From the NCBI GenBank assembly GCA_011390235.1, contig JAABSS010000444.1, positions 1 to 8,681 on the forward strand: a stretch of 8,681 nt of DNA, read 5' to 3'. Shown here one piece after another: positions 1 through 5,983 of the stretch (positions within the stretch are counted from its first letter, which is position 1; the number at the start of each line of letters is the position of its first letter). The DNA is from Desulfotignum sp. (GTDB taxonomy: Bacteria; Desulfobacterota; Desulfobacteria; Desulfobacterales; Desulfobacteraceae). The translations under genes were made by a program, and so were the position numbers. The notes under the pieces were generated by a model, which had not been told where the DNA came from, ran no database searches, and was given only the letters and a program-made list of their open reading frames with translations.

Positions 1-384
1 GTTCTCAGCAGCATAATGACCTGCACTATGGCGGTCCCCGATCACCATGTCGGCCTCCCCAGCCAGGACCGGTGCCATAAGCGCAGGCGCTTTTTCAGCC
101 GGATATGTTGAGTCAGCATCGGAAAGAATGTAGATATCCGCATCGATATCCAAAAATGCACGCCTGACAGCATTGCCCTTACCAGGACGGACTTCATTGA
201 TAACACCGCCGTTGCATCCAAGGCGTACCATTGTGTCACGGGCAGTTTTTTCCGTAGCATCGGTGGAGCGGTTATTGATTACCCAGATGGCGGCATCCGG
301 CATGGCCTGATAAAATTCCCGGATCGTGGCGGTTATTGTTTTTTCTTCGTTGTAGGCCGGTAGAATCACAGCGGCTCGCGTCAT
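1..384 (-). CDS. GT2-family glycosyltransferase, polyprenyl-phosphate-sugar synthase-like (3' part beyond window)
   Basis: The N-terminal 128 residues of a family-2 glycosyltransferase are visible; the gene continues past the left edge. Visible GT-A motifs are VILPAYNEE (residues 6-14, nucleotide-sugar binding), INNRSTDAT (36-44), a GKGNAVRRAF segment (68-77) and the DxD metal/sugar-nucleotide motif in LSDADSTYP (Asp89 and Asp91). This pattern is typical of DPM1/polyprenyl-phosphate-glycose synthases and their relatives, which load a sugar from a nucleotide donor onto a lipid phosphate at the cytoplasmic face. The ATG overlaps the stop of the upstream membrane gene as ATGA, and AAGGA lies 8 bases before it, so translation is probably coupled. 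Any C-terminal membrane segments, which would help identify the acceptor, are outside the window. The GT2 fold is secure; the polyprenyl-phosphate acceptor is inferred from motif style and from the neighbouring GT-C-like gene. Confidence 0.9.
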   Translation of the reverse strand, partial: MTRAAVILPAYNEEKTITATIREFYQAMPDAAIWVINNRSTDATEKTARDTMVRLGCNGGVINEVRPGKGNAVRRAFLDIDADIYILSDADSTYPAEKAPALMAPVLAGEADMVIGDRHSAGHYAAEN

Positions 385-1994
385 TGCATTATTCCTTTTT
401 CATGAGGTTCTGTCTGTAAATTCACTTCGCAAACCACATACTTTCCGATTCCTGTGTTGAAAAAGTTACAGTCCAGCGTATAGGATGCTGGATCGTAACC
501 AGCGGACCTGAGCCGTTCCGGAAAAGTATGGGCATCTCGCGACAAAGCCAGTATCCGCAAGGGCAGATGGGAAGGACCGGCTATGGCTTCCGTAATCATC
601 TCATCGACTTTTTTTGAAAAATCAACCCCGTAAAAGATGCTTTCCGGATGAAAAGACGGCAGGACATAGGATATGGGTATAGAATTTCTCACCACGATAT
701 ACCGGCCGGGGGTACCTGAAATCACGTCATTCATTTCAACTGAAAATGGATTTCTGCTGCCCGCCGGCACATCGGCATGCCCCCAGTCCGGTATCTTGAC
801 CATGCAACCGGACAAGGCAACCAGTAACGCCAAAATAATGAAACGTACCCGCTCCTGTTCAAAAATGCGCACCACCAGTATCCAGATCACCAGTCCGAAA
901 AGCAGTTCAATGGGTATCAGATACCGCTGATAAGCAAACATCACAGACCACAATATAAACCCAGTCAATACAAACACCATAAAAGCGGTTGTCCGCCTGC
1001 CGTATCTTCTGGCAGGTTTGCACAGAACAGCAACAAAAACAAGTATGGCGATGATCAGAAACCTTGCATCCGCAAATAGAACCTCAGAGGTTTTGGCGGT
1101 ACCCGAAACCGTCTGAAAAAAAAACAAAAGGAATTCCTGCATATTGGAAAAATGCCACCGCATGTCTCTGAAATTAATGACATCATAGTAAGGAGACTTG
1201 AATATTGCGTTGTACAGAGGAAAAACCGGATTCTCCCATACATCCCAGAGATACCAGTACCACCATGCCGTTACAGCGAAACCTGTGATACCGCCAAAAA
1301 CAAAAAGAAGTGATTTTTTCACTGTTTCCAGCCAACCCTGGACGTAAATCAGATACAGGAGCACGACATACGCTGAAACGGCAAATGGCGCGTTTGTCAG
1401 CTTCAATCCCGCTGCAAACCCAAACAGAAATCCTGATACAGCCAGGTTGATCCTCATGAACAGCGGTCTGGAAACATTTCGAAGCAGCAGATATAGTCCC
1501 CATAGAATCAGTGGTGCCGTCCAGGAAGAACTGAATGTTGTACCAAGTTCACTCCACCAAAGGGGGGCCATGAGACTCAGTATCAGTGCAGGCACCAGTG
1601 TGAATGACATTTCATCATATCCAAGCTCTCTGCCTGTTTCCCGGACAATCAAAACAATAGCGGGAATGCTCAGCAACTGTATTGTCAATATCGACCAGGC
1701 ACTGAAGGGAAATGGAAAATGTTTCAATGATAAATAGGCAAAAATATTAATCATCGGATTCAAAAACGACTGGAAATTGGCGGCAGCGATATCCATGAGA
1801 TGCCGCCCGTTCAACAGTGCATACCCTGTGTAATAATGATAGTTCAGCAAGTCCCAGTTTCTGTCCTGTCCCCTGAAAAAAACAAAGGCGAAAGCAACAG
1901 TAAAAAACAGGCATGCAGTAAAAACAGGCGCATAATATGAAAGTTTTTGATTTACACTTTTTAGACTTTTTCCAAGCATGGGTCGGGATAGCAT
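381..1994 (-). CDS. Polytopic membrane protein, GT-C-like glycosyltransferase candidate
   Basis: A 537-residue protein with roughly ten to thirteen hydrophobic segments between residues 22 and 397 and a soluble C-terminal region of about 140 residues. After the first membrane helix comes an acidic/aromatic loop, GQDRNWDLLNYHYY (residues 42-55), where GT-C enzymes such as the GT39, GT83 and GT87 families carry their catalytic acidic residue; Asp48 and Asp44 are candidates. AYQRYLIPIELL (354-365) also resembles late-helix segments of such enzymes. GT-C enzymes transfer sugars from polyprenyl-phosphate donors on the periplasmic side. The next gene, coupled by ATGA, is a GT2 that could make such a donor. 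The start is uncertain: ATG at 1994 and ATG at 1979 (Met6) are both open and neither has a clear Shine-Dalgarno sequence. An O-antigen ligase or flippase-like role cannot be excluded by eye. Base composition is more AT-rich than the genes to its right. Confidence 0.75.
   Translation of the reverse strand: MLSRPMLGKSLKSVNQKLSYYAPVFTACLFFTVAFAFVFFRGQDRNWDLLNYHYYTGYALLNGRHLMDIAAANFQSFLNPMINIFAYLSLKHFPFPFSAWSILTIQLLSIPAIVLIVRETGRELGYDEMSFTLVPALILSLMAPLWWSELGTTFSSSWTAPLILWGLYLLLRNVSRPLFMRINLAVSGFLFGFAAGLKLTNAPFAVSAYVVLLYLIYVQGWLETVKKSLLFVFGGITGFAVTAWWYWYLWDVWENPVFPLYNAIFKSPYYDVINFRDMRWHFSNMQEFLLFFFQTVSGTAKTSEVLFADARFLIIAILVFVAVLCKPARRYGRRTTAFMVFVLTGFILWSVMFAYQRYLIPIELLFGLVIWILVVRIFEQERVRFIILALLVALSGCMVKIPDWGHADVPAGSRNPFSVEMNDVISGTPGRYIVVRNSIPISYVLPSFHPESIFYGVDFSKKVDEMITEAIAGPSHLPLRILALSRDAHTFPERLRSAGYDPASYTLDCNFFNTGIGKYVVCEVNLQTEPHEKGIMQ
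393..397 (-). promoter_or_regulatory. Ribosome binding site of the GT2 gene
   Basis: AAGGA on the minus strand, 8 bases before the ATG at 384-382. It lies inside the last codons of the upstream membrane-protein gene and supports the overlapping ATGA start. Confidence 0.6.
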
Positions 1995-2034
1995 TTTTCA
2001 GATTTTTGTTCAAGTTGAAAGCGCCTGAAACGGC

Positions 2035-2050
2035 AATTCTGATAAGAATT
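2035..2050. repeat. Short inverted repeat in the gap between the CAP gene and the membrane gene
   Basis: AATTCT-GATA-AGAATT is a perfect 6-base inverted repeat with a 4-base centre. It lies in the 113-base gap 1995-2107, about 40 bases before the membrane-protein start. It is AT-rich and has no following T-run, so it is unlikely to be an intrinsic terminator; a small operator is possible. I see no convincing sigma-70 or sigma-54 promoter in this gap. Confidence 0.35.
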
Positions 2051-2107
2051 AAGCTGGTTTGTATGGCAGAACCGCGGGCAGGTAGTTGTACGGCAAAAAG
2101 GAAACGC

Positions 2108-3448
2108 TCAGGGAAGAGGCAATGCCGGGGTGACATCCAGTTTTACAAACAGGTCCCGGTCGGTGTGAATGGCCCGGCTGACGGTCTGCTCTCCTGCCCG
2201 GGCTGTAACAATCCAGTGCCTGCCGGAATCCAGGGCCAGGGAAAAATGCCCGGCATTGTCCGTAACCGCGTTTACAGCGGTGTTCCCGAATTCATCATAC
2301 ACAGTGACGAAATGACCGGCCATCTCTTCTCCGGGTGAATACAGGGTATCCTGGTCCGTGTCTGAAAACACAATGCCGTAGATGCGCGACTGATAAATAC
2401 CGGTCTCTGAAACCATCTGCCGTTCGCCTGATCCTGCCCCGAGCGACAGGATGCCGGAACTGCTGTTTTCCAGGGTTTGCACAGAAAGGGCCGTTCCTGC
2501 TTCGTTGAATCGGTTGGAAAAGATCACAGCCCTGAAGGGCCAGGTGGACAGTTCCTGGCGCACCAGGGCGAAGAACAGCTCCATCACCGGCCGGGCAGCC
2601 GCAGAGTCTTCCCAGAAAGTGCCCACAGTGGCGGACCGGAAAAAATCCCCTGGGTAGATATCCAGAATGTCAAAGGAAGGTTCCTTGTCTGCTGCATCAG
2701 TTTGTGCCGGCTGCTCTGTATCGGTCCGGGCCCACTGGTGCAGGAGGCTGTTCTGGAAAATCGGATAAAAATTGAGTCTGGGCAGGTGGTAAATATGCGG
2801 GTTCTGCTGGACCAACTGCACAAAATCCGGTTCCATATAAGCAAGGATAATTCCCGGCTCCGCCCGGATCTGGTTGATGAGATTGAGCACCTGGATATCT
2901 GATGTGCGTTCAAAAGACCCGATGGTCATGGTGAAAAACCAGGCATTCATCTCGTTTTCCGCCATGCCGGCATCCACGCTGACACCGGCGTGGGCAAAGG
3001 CATTGGACAGGACAAACTCAAACTGGCCTGTGTCCAGCTCTTTTTTGAACAGGTTTTCCACAAAAAATGTGCCGGCGGTTTCCATGGGCATGAAGTGGGA
3101 AAATGTCAGCATGCTGCCGGTTTCCGCCATATAGCGGCGGACAGGGGGGATGGTTTTGGCATCCGTCTCCGGGTTCTTTGCCTGGGCATTAGCTGCGGCA
3201 GCAGCCTGGCCCAGCGCTTCATCAGGAACATAAGGGGCAAAAACGGTTTCCGGTCCTATGCCCCTTTCCTGGAGAAATACCGGGTCATATCCCAGGGACA
3301 GGGCACGGGCATACGGGGCTGCCCGGAACTGGTTGATCAGATCAAAAACAAAGGTATCCGGGGCAGACATTTGTGCTGCTGCCGGGGTTATGAAGCAGGC
3401 CAGCAGAACAGCCAGGCCGGCAACAATTTTTTTCACATGGATTCGCAT
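2108..3448 (-). CDS. Exported protein with two tandem CAP/SCP-like domains and a C-terminal SdrD-B-like beta domain
   Basis: A 446-residue protein counted from ATG 3448. This start gives a clean Sec signal peptide: MRIHVKK, a hydrophobic core, then a TPAAA-Q cleavage site near residue 25. An upstream in-frame ATG at 3496 adds 16 residues that would spoil the signal. Domain 1 (about 33-178) resembles the CAP/SCP/PR-1 fold: LINQFRAAP near 38-46, a His in TFSHF (118), a Glu in FFVEN (131), and AHAGVSV followed by AWFFTMTIGS. Domain 2 (about 187-335) repeats the opening motif as LINQIRAEP (190-198), but I cannot see an equivalent His/Glu pair, so it looks degenerate. Residues about 353-440 look like an SdrD-B or carboxypeptidase-regulatory beta sandwich, with an acidic DTDQDTLYSPGEE loop (363-375) that could bind calcium. 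The protein should be periplasmic or outside the cell. CAP domains have varied functions (lipid binding, proteolysis, adhesion), so none is assigned. No Shine-Dalgarno sequence precedes the start. Confidence 0.8.
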   Translation of the reverse strand: MRIHVKKIVAGLAVLLACFITPAAAQMSAPDTFVFDLINQFRAAPYARALSLGYDPVFLQERGIGPETVFAPYVPDEALGQAAAAANAQAKNPETDAKTIPPVRRYMAETGSMLTFSHFMPMETAGTFFVENLFKKELDTGQFEFVLSNAFAHAGVSVDAGMAENEMNAWFFTMTIGSFERTSDIQVLNLINQIRAEPGIILAYMEPDFVQLVQQNPHIYHLPRLNFYPIFQNSLLHQWARTDTEQPAQTDAADKEPSFDILDIYPGDFFRSATVGTFWEDSAAARPVMELFFALVRQELSTWPFRAVIFSNRFNEAGTALSVQTLENSSSGILSLGAGSGERQMVSETGIYQSRIYGIVFSDTDQDTLYSPGEEMAGHFVTVYDEFGNTAVNAVTDNAGHFSLALDSGRHWIVTARAGEQTVSRAIHTDRDLFVKLDVTPALPLP

Positions 3449-3461
3449 GGCAATATGATGA

Positions 3462-3477
3462 AGCAATATGCATGCCA
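3462..3477 (-). promoter_or_regulatory. Candidate sigma-54 (-24/-12) promoter of the CAP-protein gene
   Basis: The minus strand reads TGGCATGCATATTGCT. Compared with TGGCACG-N4-TTGCW it has one mismatch (C to T) and the required GG-N10-GC spacing. It faces the CAP gene and lies in the gap behind the glycosyltransferase gene. The implied transcription start is near 3451, only about 3 bases before ATG 3448, giving an almost leaderless mRNA. That fits the lack of a Shine-Dalgarno sequence but is unusual for sigma-54 genes. Under equal base frequencies roughly 0.1 such match would be expected in this window, so chance is not excluded. No enhancer-binding protein gene is in view. Confidence 0.4.
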
Positions 3478-3521
3478 GATTGCAGACACCCGGCATTTAC
3501 CGATTCGGCGCAAATCTGTAC

Positions 3522-3552
3522 AAAAACCCCTGGTCAGATCCGACCGGATCTG
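3522..3552 (-). terminator. Terminator-like hairpin directly after the glycosyltransferase gene
   Basis: On the minus strand, one base after the TGA stop, CAGATCC-GGTC-GGATCTG forms a perfect 7-base-pair stem with a 4-base loop (3535-3552). TTTTT follows at 3526-3522, after an 8-base spacer. The spacer is long for a classical intrinsic terminator and the T-run is short, so termination would be weak at best. The position, directly after the last gene of the secretion operon and before a candidate promoter, supports a transcript boundary. Confidence 0.4.
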
Positions 3553-3557
3553 GTCAG
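3530..3557. repeat. Nested palindrome flanked by direct repeats
   Basis: The tile CTGGTCAG (3530-3537) recurs at 3550-3557 around a palindromic core. Within it, GGTC-AGATCC-GACC (3532-3545) and GACC-GGATCT-GGTC (3542-3555) are each inverted repeats, and AGATCC/GGATCT pair with each other. Three mutually exclusive stems can therefore form in 28 bases. The right copy overlaps the glycosyltransferase stop codon. It could be a terminator, a protein-binding site or a REP-like element; no second copy was noticed elsewhere in the window. Confidence 0.55.
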
Positions 3558-4666
3558 GACCGCAACAGGGCGTTATACTCTGCCAGGTATTTGTCCCCCT
3601 GGACTGCAGGAGAAAAATGGGCCGCATAATGGATCCTGGCATTGCAGGAAAACCGGTCCTGCAGGGCTTTGTCGGTAAAAAGGGTGTTCATGGCACCTGC
3701 CAGGGACCGGCTGCAGCCGGGTTTCACCACAAGGCCGGTATACCCGTGGCGGTTCACCACGCTGGTGCCGGTGCCCAGTTGGGTGGAAATCAGGGGCCTG
3801 GCAAAATACAGCCCTTCCAGCAGGATCTGGCCGAACGCCTCGGCCGGGGTGATGGAGGGCAGCACCACCATGGCAGCGTTCTGGATCAGCCACTTGAGGT
3901 TGCGGTCACTTTGAAACCCCAGCAGCCGGACATGGGTGAGATGTTCTTTTTTGATCCTGGCATCCAGTGCTTCATACAGCGGGCCTTTGCCGGCAATAAG
4001 GATCTCATGGTCCACTTTTTTTGCGGCATCCAGCAGGATATCCAGGCCCTTGTACCAGCGCAGCACCCCCACAAACAGGGCAAACGGTTTTTTCCCCGCC
4101 CATGCGGTCAGGCCGGGATCCGGCGGCCCCAGGCCGGCAAACCGCTGTTCATCCATGAACAAGGGGATCTCTCGGGTCTTGTGTGCAAAAGGCGCCAGGT
4201 ACGGGGTGTTGTCAAACAGGGCCCGGGAGGTGACGCAGATGCGGTCCATTTTTTTGAGAAACTGTTTCACCAGAGGCAGGTAGAGCATTTTCAGGGGCCG
4301 CACCCTGTGGATGTCGCAGTGATAGGTCACCAGGGCCGGGGTTTTTCTGTGGCAGGCCAACGACAGGATCTCTGCTGAGGGCCAGGGAAAATGAAAATGC
4401 AGCAGGTCGGTGTTTCGGCAGATGCCGGGAAATGCCCGGGCAAAAGAGATGGAAAACGGGTTTGAAAAATAATCCCAGGTTTTTTTGTAAAACCGGGCGG
4501 TGACCCCCTCCGGTGATGTCACAGTATAACCTGCGGGGCCCACACAGACCACCTGCACGGAAAATCCCCTGGCAGCAGCATATACAGCGCACTGGCGGAC
4601 AGCCTCTTCCAGACCCCCGGCGGTTTCAGGAAAATAGGTCTTGAACACATGGGTGATCTGCGGCAT
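3554..4666 (-). CDS. GT4-family glycosyltransferase (GT-B fold)
   Basis: A 370-residue retaining GT4 enzyme of the rhamnosyl/mannosyltransferase type. The N-terminal Rossmann domain starts ITHVFKTYFPETAGGLEEAV, with the glycine-rich loop GGLE at 17-20 and the HFHFPWP segment at 90-96. The C-terminal domain has FALFVGVLRWYKGLDILLDA (196-215), LIAGKGP (223-229), LLGF (248-251) and PSITPAEAFGQILLEG (270-285). That last segment carries the E-x7-E signature (Glu276 and Glu284) that holds the sugar nucleotide. Length is normal for the family. It should act in the cytoplasm or at the inner membrane on a lipid-linked or protein acceptor. The start ATG lies 4 bases after the HlyD-type gene stop, with GGGAG 7 bases before it, so it belongs to the secretion operon. 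Donor sugar and acceptor cannot be read from sequence. Polysaccharide synthesis is the conservative reading; modification of the T1SS substrate is a more speculative one. Confidence 0.92.
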   Translation of the reverse strand: MPQITHVFKTYFPETAGGLEEAVRQCAVYAAARGFSVQVVCVGPAGYTVTSPEGVTARFYKKTWDYFSNPFSISFARAFPGICRNTDLLHFHFPWPSAEILSLACHRKTPALVTYHCDIHRVRPLKMLYLPLVKQFLKKMDRICVTSRALFDNTPYLAPFAHKTREIPLFMDEQRFAGLGPPDPGLTAWAGKKPFALFVGVLRWYKGLDILLDAAKKVDHEILIAGKGPLYEALDARIKKEHLTHVRLLGFQSDRNLKWLIQNAAMVVLPSITPAEAFGQILLEGLYFARPLISTQLGTGTSVVNRHGYTGLVVKPGCSRSLAGAMNTLFTDKALQDRFSCNARIHYAAHFSPAVQGDKYLAEYNALLRS

Positions 4667-4670
4667 GTAC

Positions 4671-5981
4671 TTACTCCCGCATGGCGGTATCGATGTTTTT
4701 GAGCAGCGGTCCCAGCAGGTAGGAGATCACGGTGCGCGCGTCCGTGGTGATATAGCAGGTCACGGGCATACCCGGGGTCAGGTAAGCCCCCTTGGCTGCA
4801 AGATCTGCCATGTCCACCTGTACCTGGGTTTCATAATAGGGCTGCGTCCGCTGGGGGTTTTCCACCTCCACCAGGTCCGGGGATACATAGGTGACCCGGC
4901 CCCTGACAGGGGGAGTGTTTTTCCTCTGAAATGCCGCCAGCTGCACCTTGGTGTCCTGGCCCTCTTTCACGCTGGTGATATCCTGGGGCCGGACCCGTGC
5001 CTCCACAATAAGTATTGAGTTTTCCGGCACGATTTCCAACAGGTTCATCCTGGGGGGAATCACGCCGCTGTCTTCGGAATGAACCTCCATGTTGATCACC
5101 ACCCCGGAGATGGGGGCCCGGATCTTGAGGCGTTCACTGGCATCCAGCTGGGGCTTGATCTGCTCCTCCAGCTCGAAAATGGTGTCTGTCACCTCCCCGA
5201 GCATGGACACGGATGTTTCCCTGTACTGGTTTTCAATGTCCAGGATCTGGAGCCTGCGTTCCTGGATCATCTGGTGGAACTGGGCGATCTCCTGGTTGAG
5301 TTTGCCTTTGCGGCCCTTAAACTGAGACAGGGTCCTTTCCAGTTCCAGTATCGTGGTCTTGCCCAGGTATTTTTCTTTGAGCAGGGGGCGTTTGCTCGCC
5401 AGGTCCTCTTTGAGGTTGGCGATGATCTCCTCCACACTCTTGAGCTCCTGTTTGGCCCCTTCGATCTGGTTGCCCAGCTGCTTGATCTGGGACAGGTACA
5501 GCTCGGTTTTGCCCTGGAGTTCCTCTCTGCGGGAATCAAAAATATGCTGTTCCGTGACCAGAATCTCCATAATTTCCCTGTTGTCTTTCAACGCTGTAAG
5601 CTCAGGGGGCCAGGTAATGGCCGATTTCATGGCTGCCTCTGCCCGGAGTCTGGCGGACTGGGCTTTTTTAAACCTAAGCCGGTTGATGAGCAGCTGCAGG
5701 TTGGAAGTGATCCGGGAATCGATGAGTTCTATGAGCACATCCCCTTTTTCCACACTGTCCCCGTTTCTGACATGAATTTTGTCGACAATCCCGCCCTCCA
5801 GGTGCTGCACCACCTTGCGCTTGCCCGACACCGTGACCGATCCCGGGGCGATGACCGCCCCCTGGAAAGGGAAAAACCAGGACCACACAGCAAGCCCCCC
5901 GAAAAAAAAGGCAATTATCAAAAGGCCGGAAACAATGTATTTCCAAGGGTTTGTATCCAATATTTTTGTTGTGTCTTCCAT
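4671..5981 (-). CDS. T1SS periplasmic adaptor, HlyD/PrtE-type membrane fusion protein
   Basis: A 436-residue membrane fusion protein of a type I secretion system. Layout: a short cytoplasmic N-terminus; one membrane helix (about 15-36); the first lipoyl half around KRKVVQHLEGGIVDKIHVRNGD (54-75), the hallmark of the HlyD/PrtE/AprE branch; a long, charged periplasmic alpha-helical hairpin (about 90-285); the second lipoyl half LKIRAPISGVV (285-295); a beta-barrel domain; and a C-terminal LTPGMPVTCYITTDARTVISYLL (401-423), which is conserved in T1SS adaptors rather than in RND or MacA types. It should bridge the ABC exporter in the inner membrane to a TolC-type channel. ATG 5981 is preceded by AGGAG at 7 bases and begins 2 bases after the ABC gene stop. 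Length is normal. The outer-membrane partner is not in the window. Confidence 0.96.
   Translation of the reverse strand: MEDTTKILDTNPWKYIVSGLLIIAFFFGGLAVWSWFFPFQGAVIAPGSVTVSGKRKVVQHLEGGIVDKIHVRNGDSVEKGDVLIELIDSRITSNLQLLINRLRFKKAQSARLRAEAAMKSAITWPPELTALKDNREIMEILVTEQHIFDSRREELQGKTELYLSQIKQLGNQIEGAKQELKSVEEIIANLKEDLASKRPLLKEKYLGKTTILELERTLSQFKGRKGKLNQEIAQFHQMIQERRLQILDIENQYRETSVSMLGEVTDTIFELEEQIKPQLDASERLKIRAPISGVVINMEVHSEDSGVIPPRMNLLEIVPENSILIVEARVRPQDITSVKEGQDTKVQLAAFQRKNTPPVRGRVTYVSPDLVEVENPQRTQPYYETQVQVDMADLAAKGAYLTPGMPVTCYITTDARTVISYLLGPLLKNIDTAMRE
4674..4678 (-). promoter_or_regulatory. Ribosome binding site of the GT4 gene
   Basis: GGGAG on the minus strand, 7 bases before ATG 4666. It abuts the TAA stop of the HlyD-type gene (4673-4671), so terminating ribosomes can reload directly. 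Confidence 0.7.
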
Positions 5982-5983
5982 CT

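Noticed and set aside
1747..2136. A 129-codon minus-strand frame covering the gap and the start of the membrane gene
   Set aside because: It overlaps the membrane gene in another frame and the end of the CAP gene. Its translation is Cys/Arg-rich with no domain, while the membrane frame gives coherent helices.
3446..3496. Longer CAP protein starting at ATG 3496
   Set aside because: The added 16 residues would precede and spoil a textbook signal peptide, no ribosome binding site supports it, and it would run over the candidate promoter.
2990..4378. A 462-codon open frame on the plus strand
   Set aside because: It runs antisense across two well-supported genes (GT4 and the CAP protein), crosses their boundary, and its translation is low-complexity His/Gln/Gly-rich with no recognisable domain. 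It is a by-product of GC-rich codon use on the other strand.
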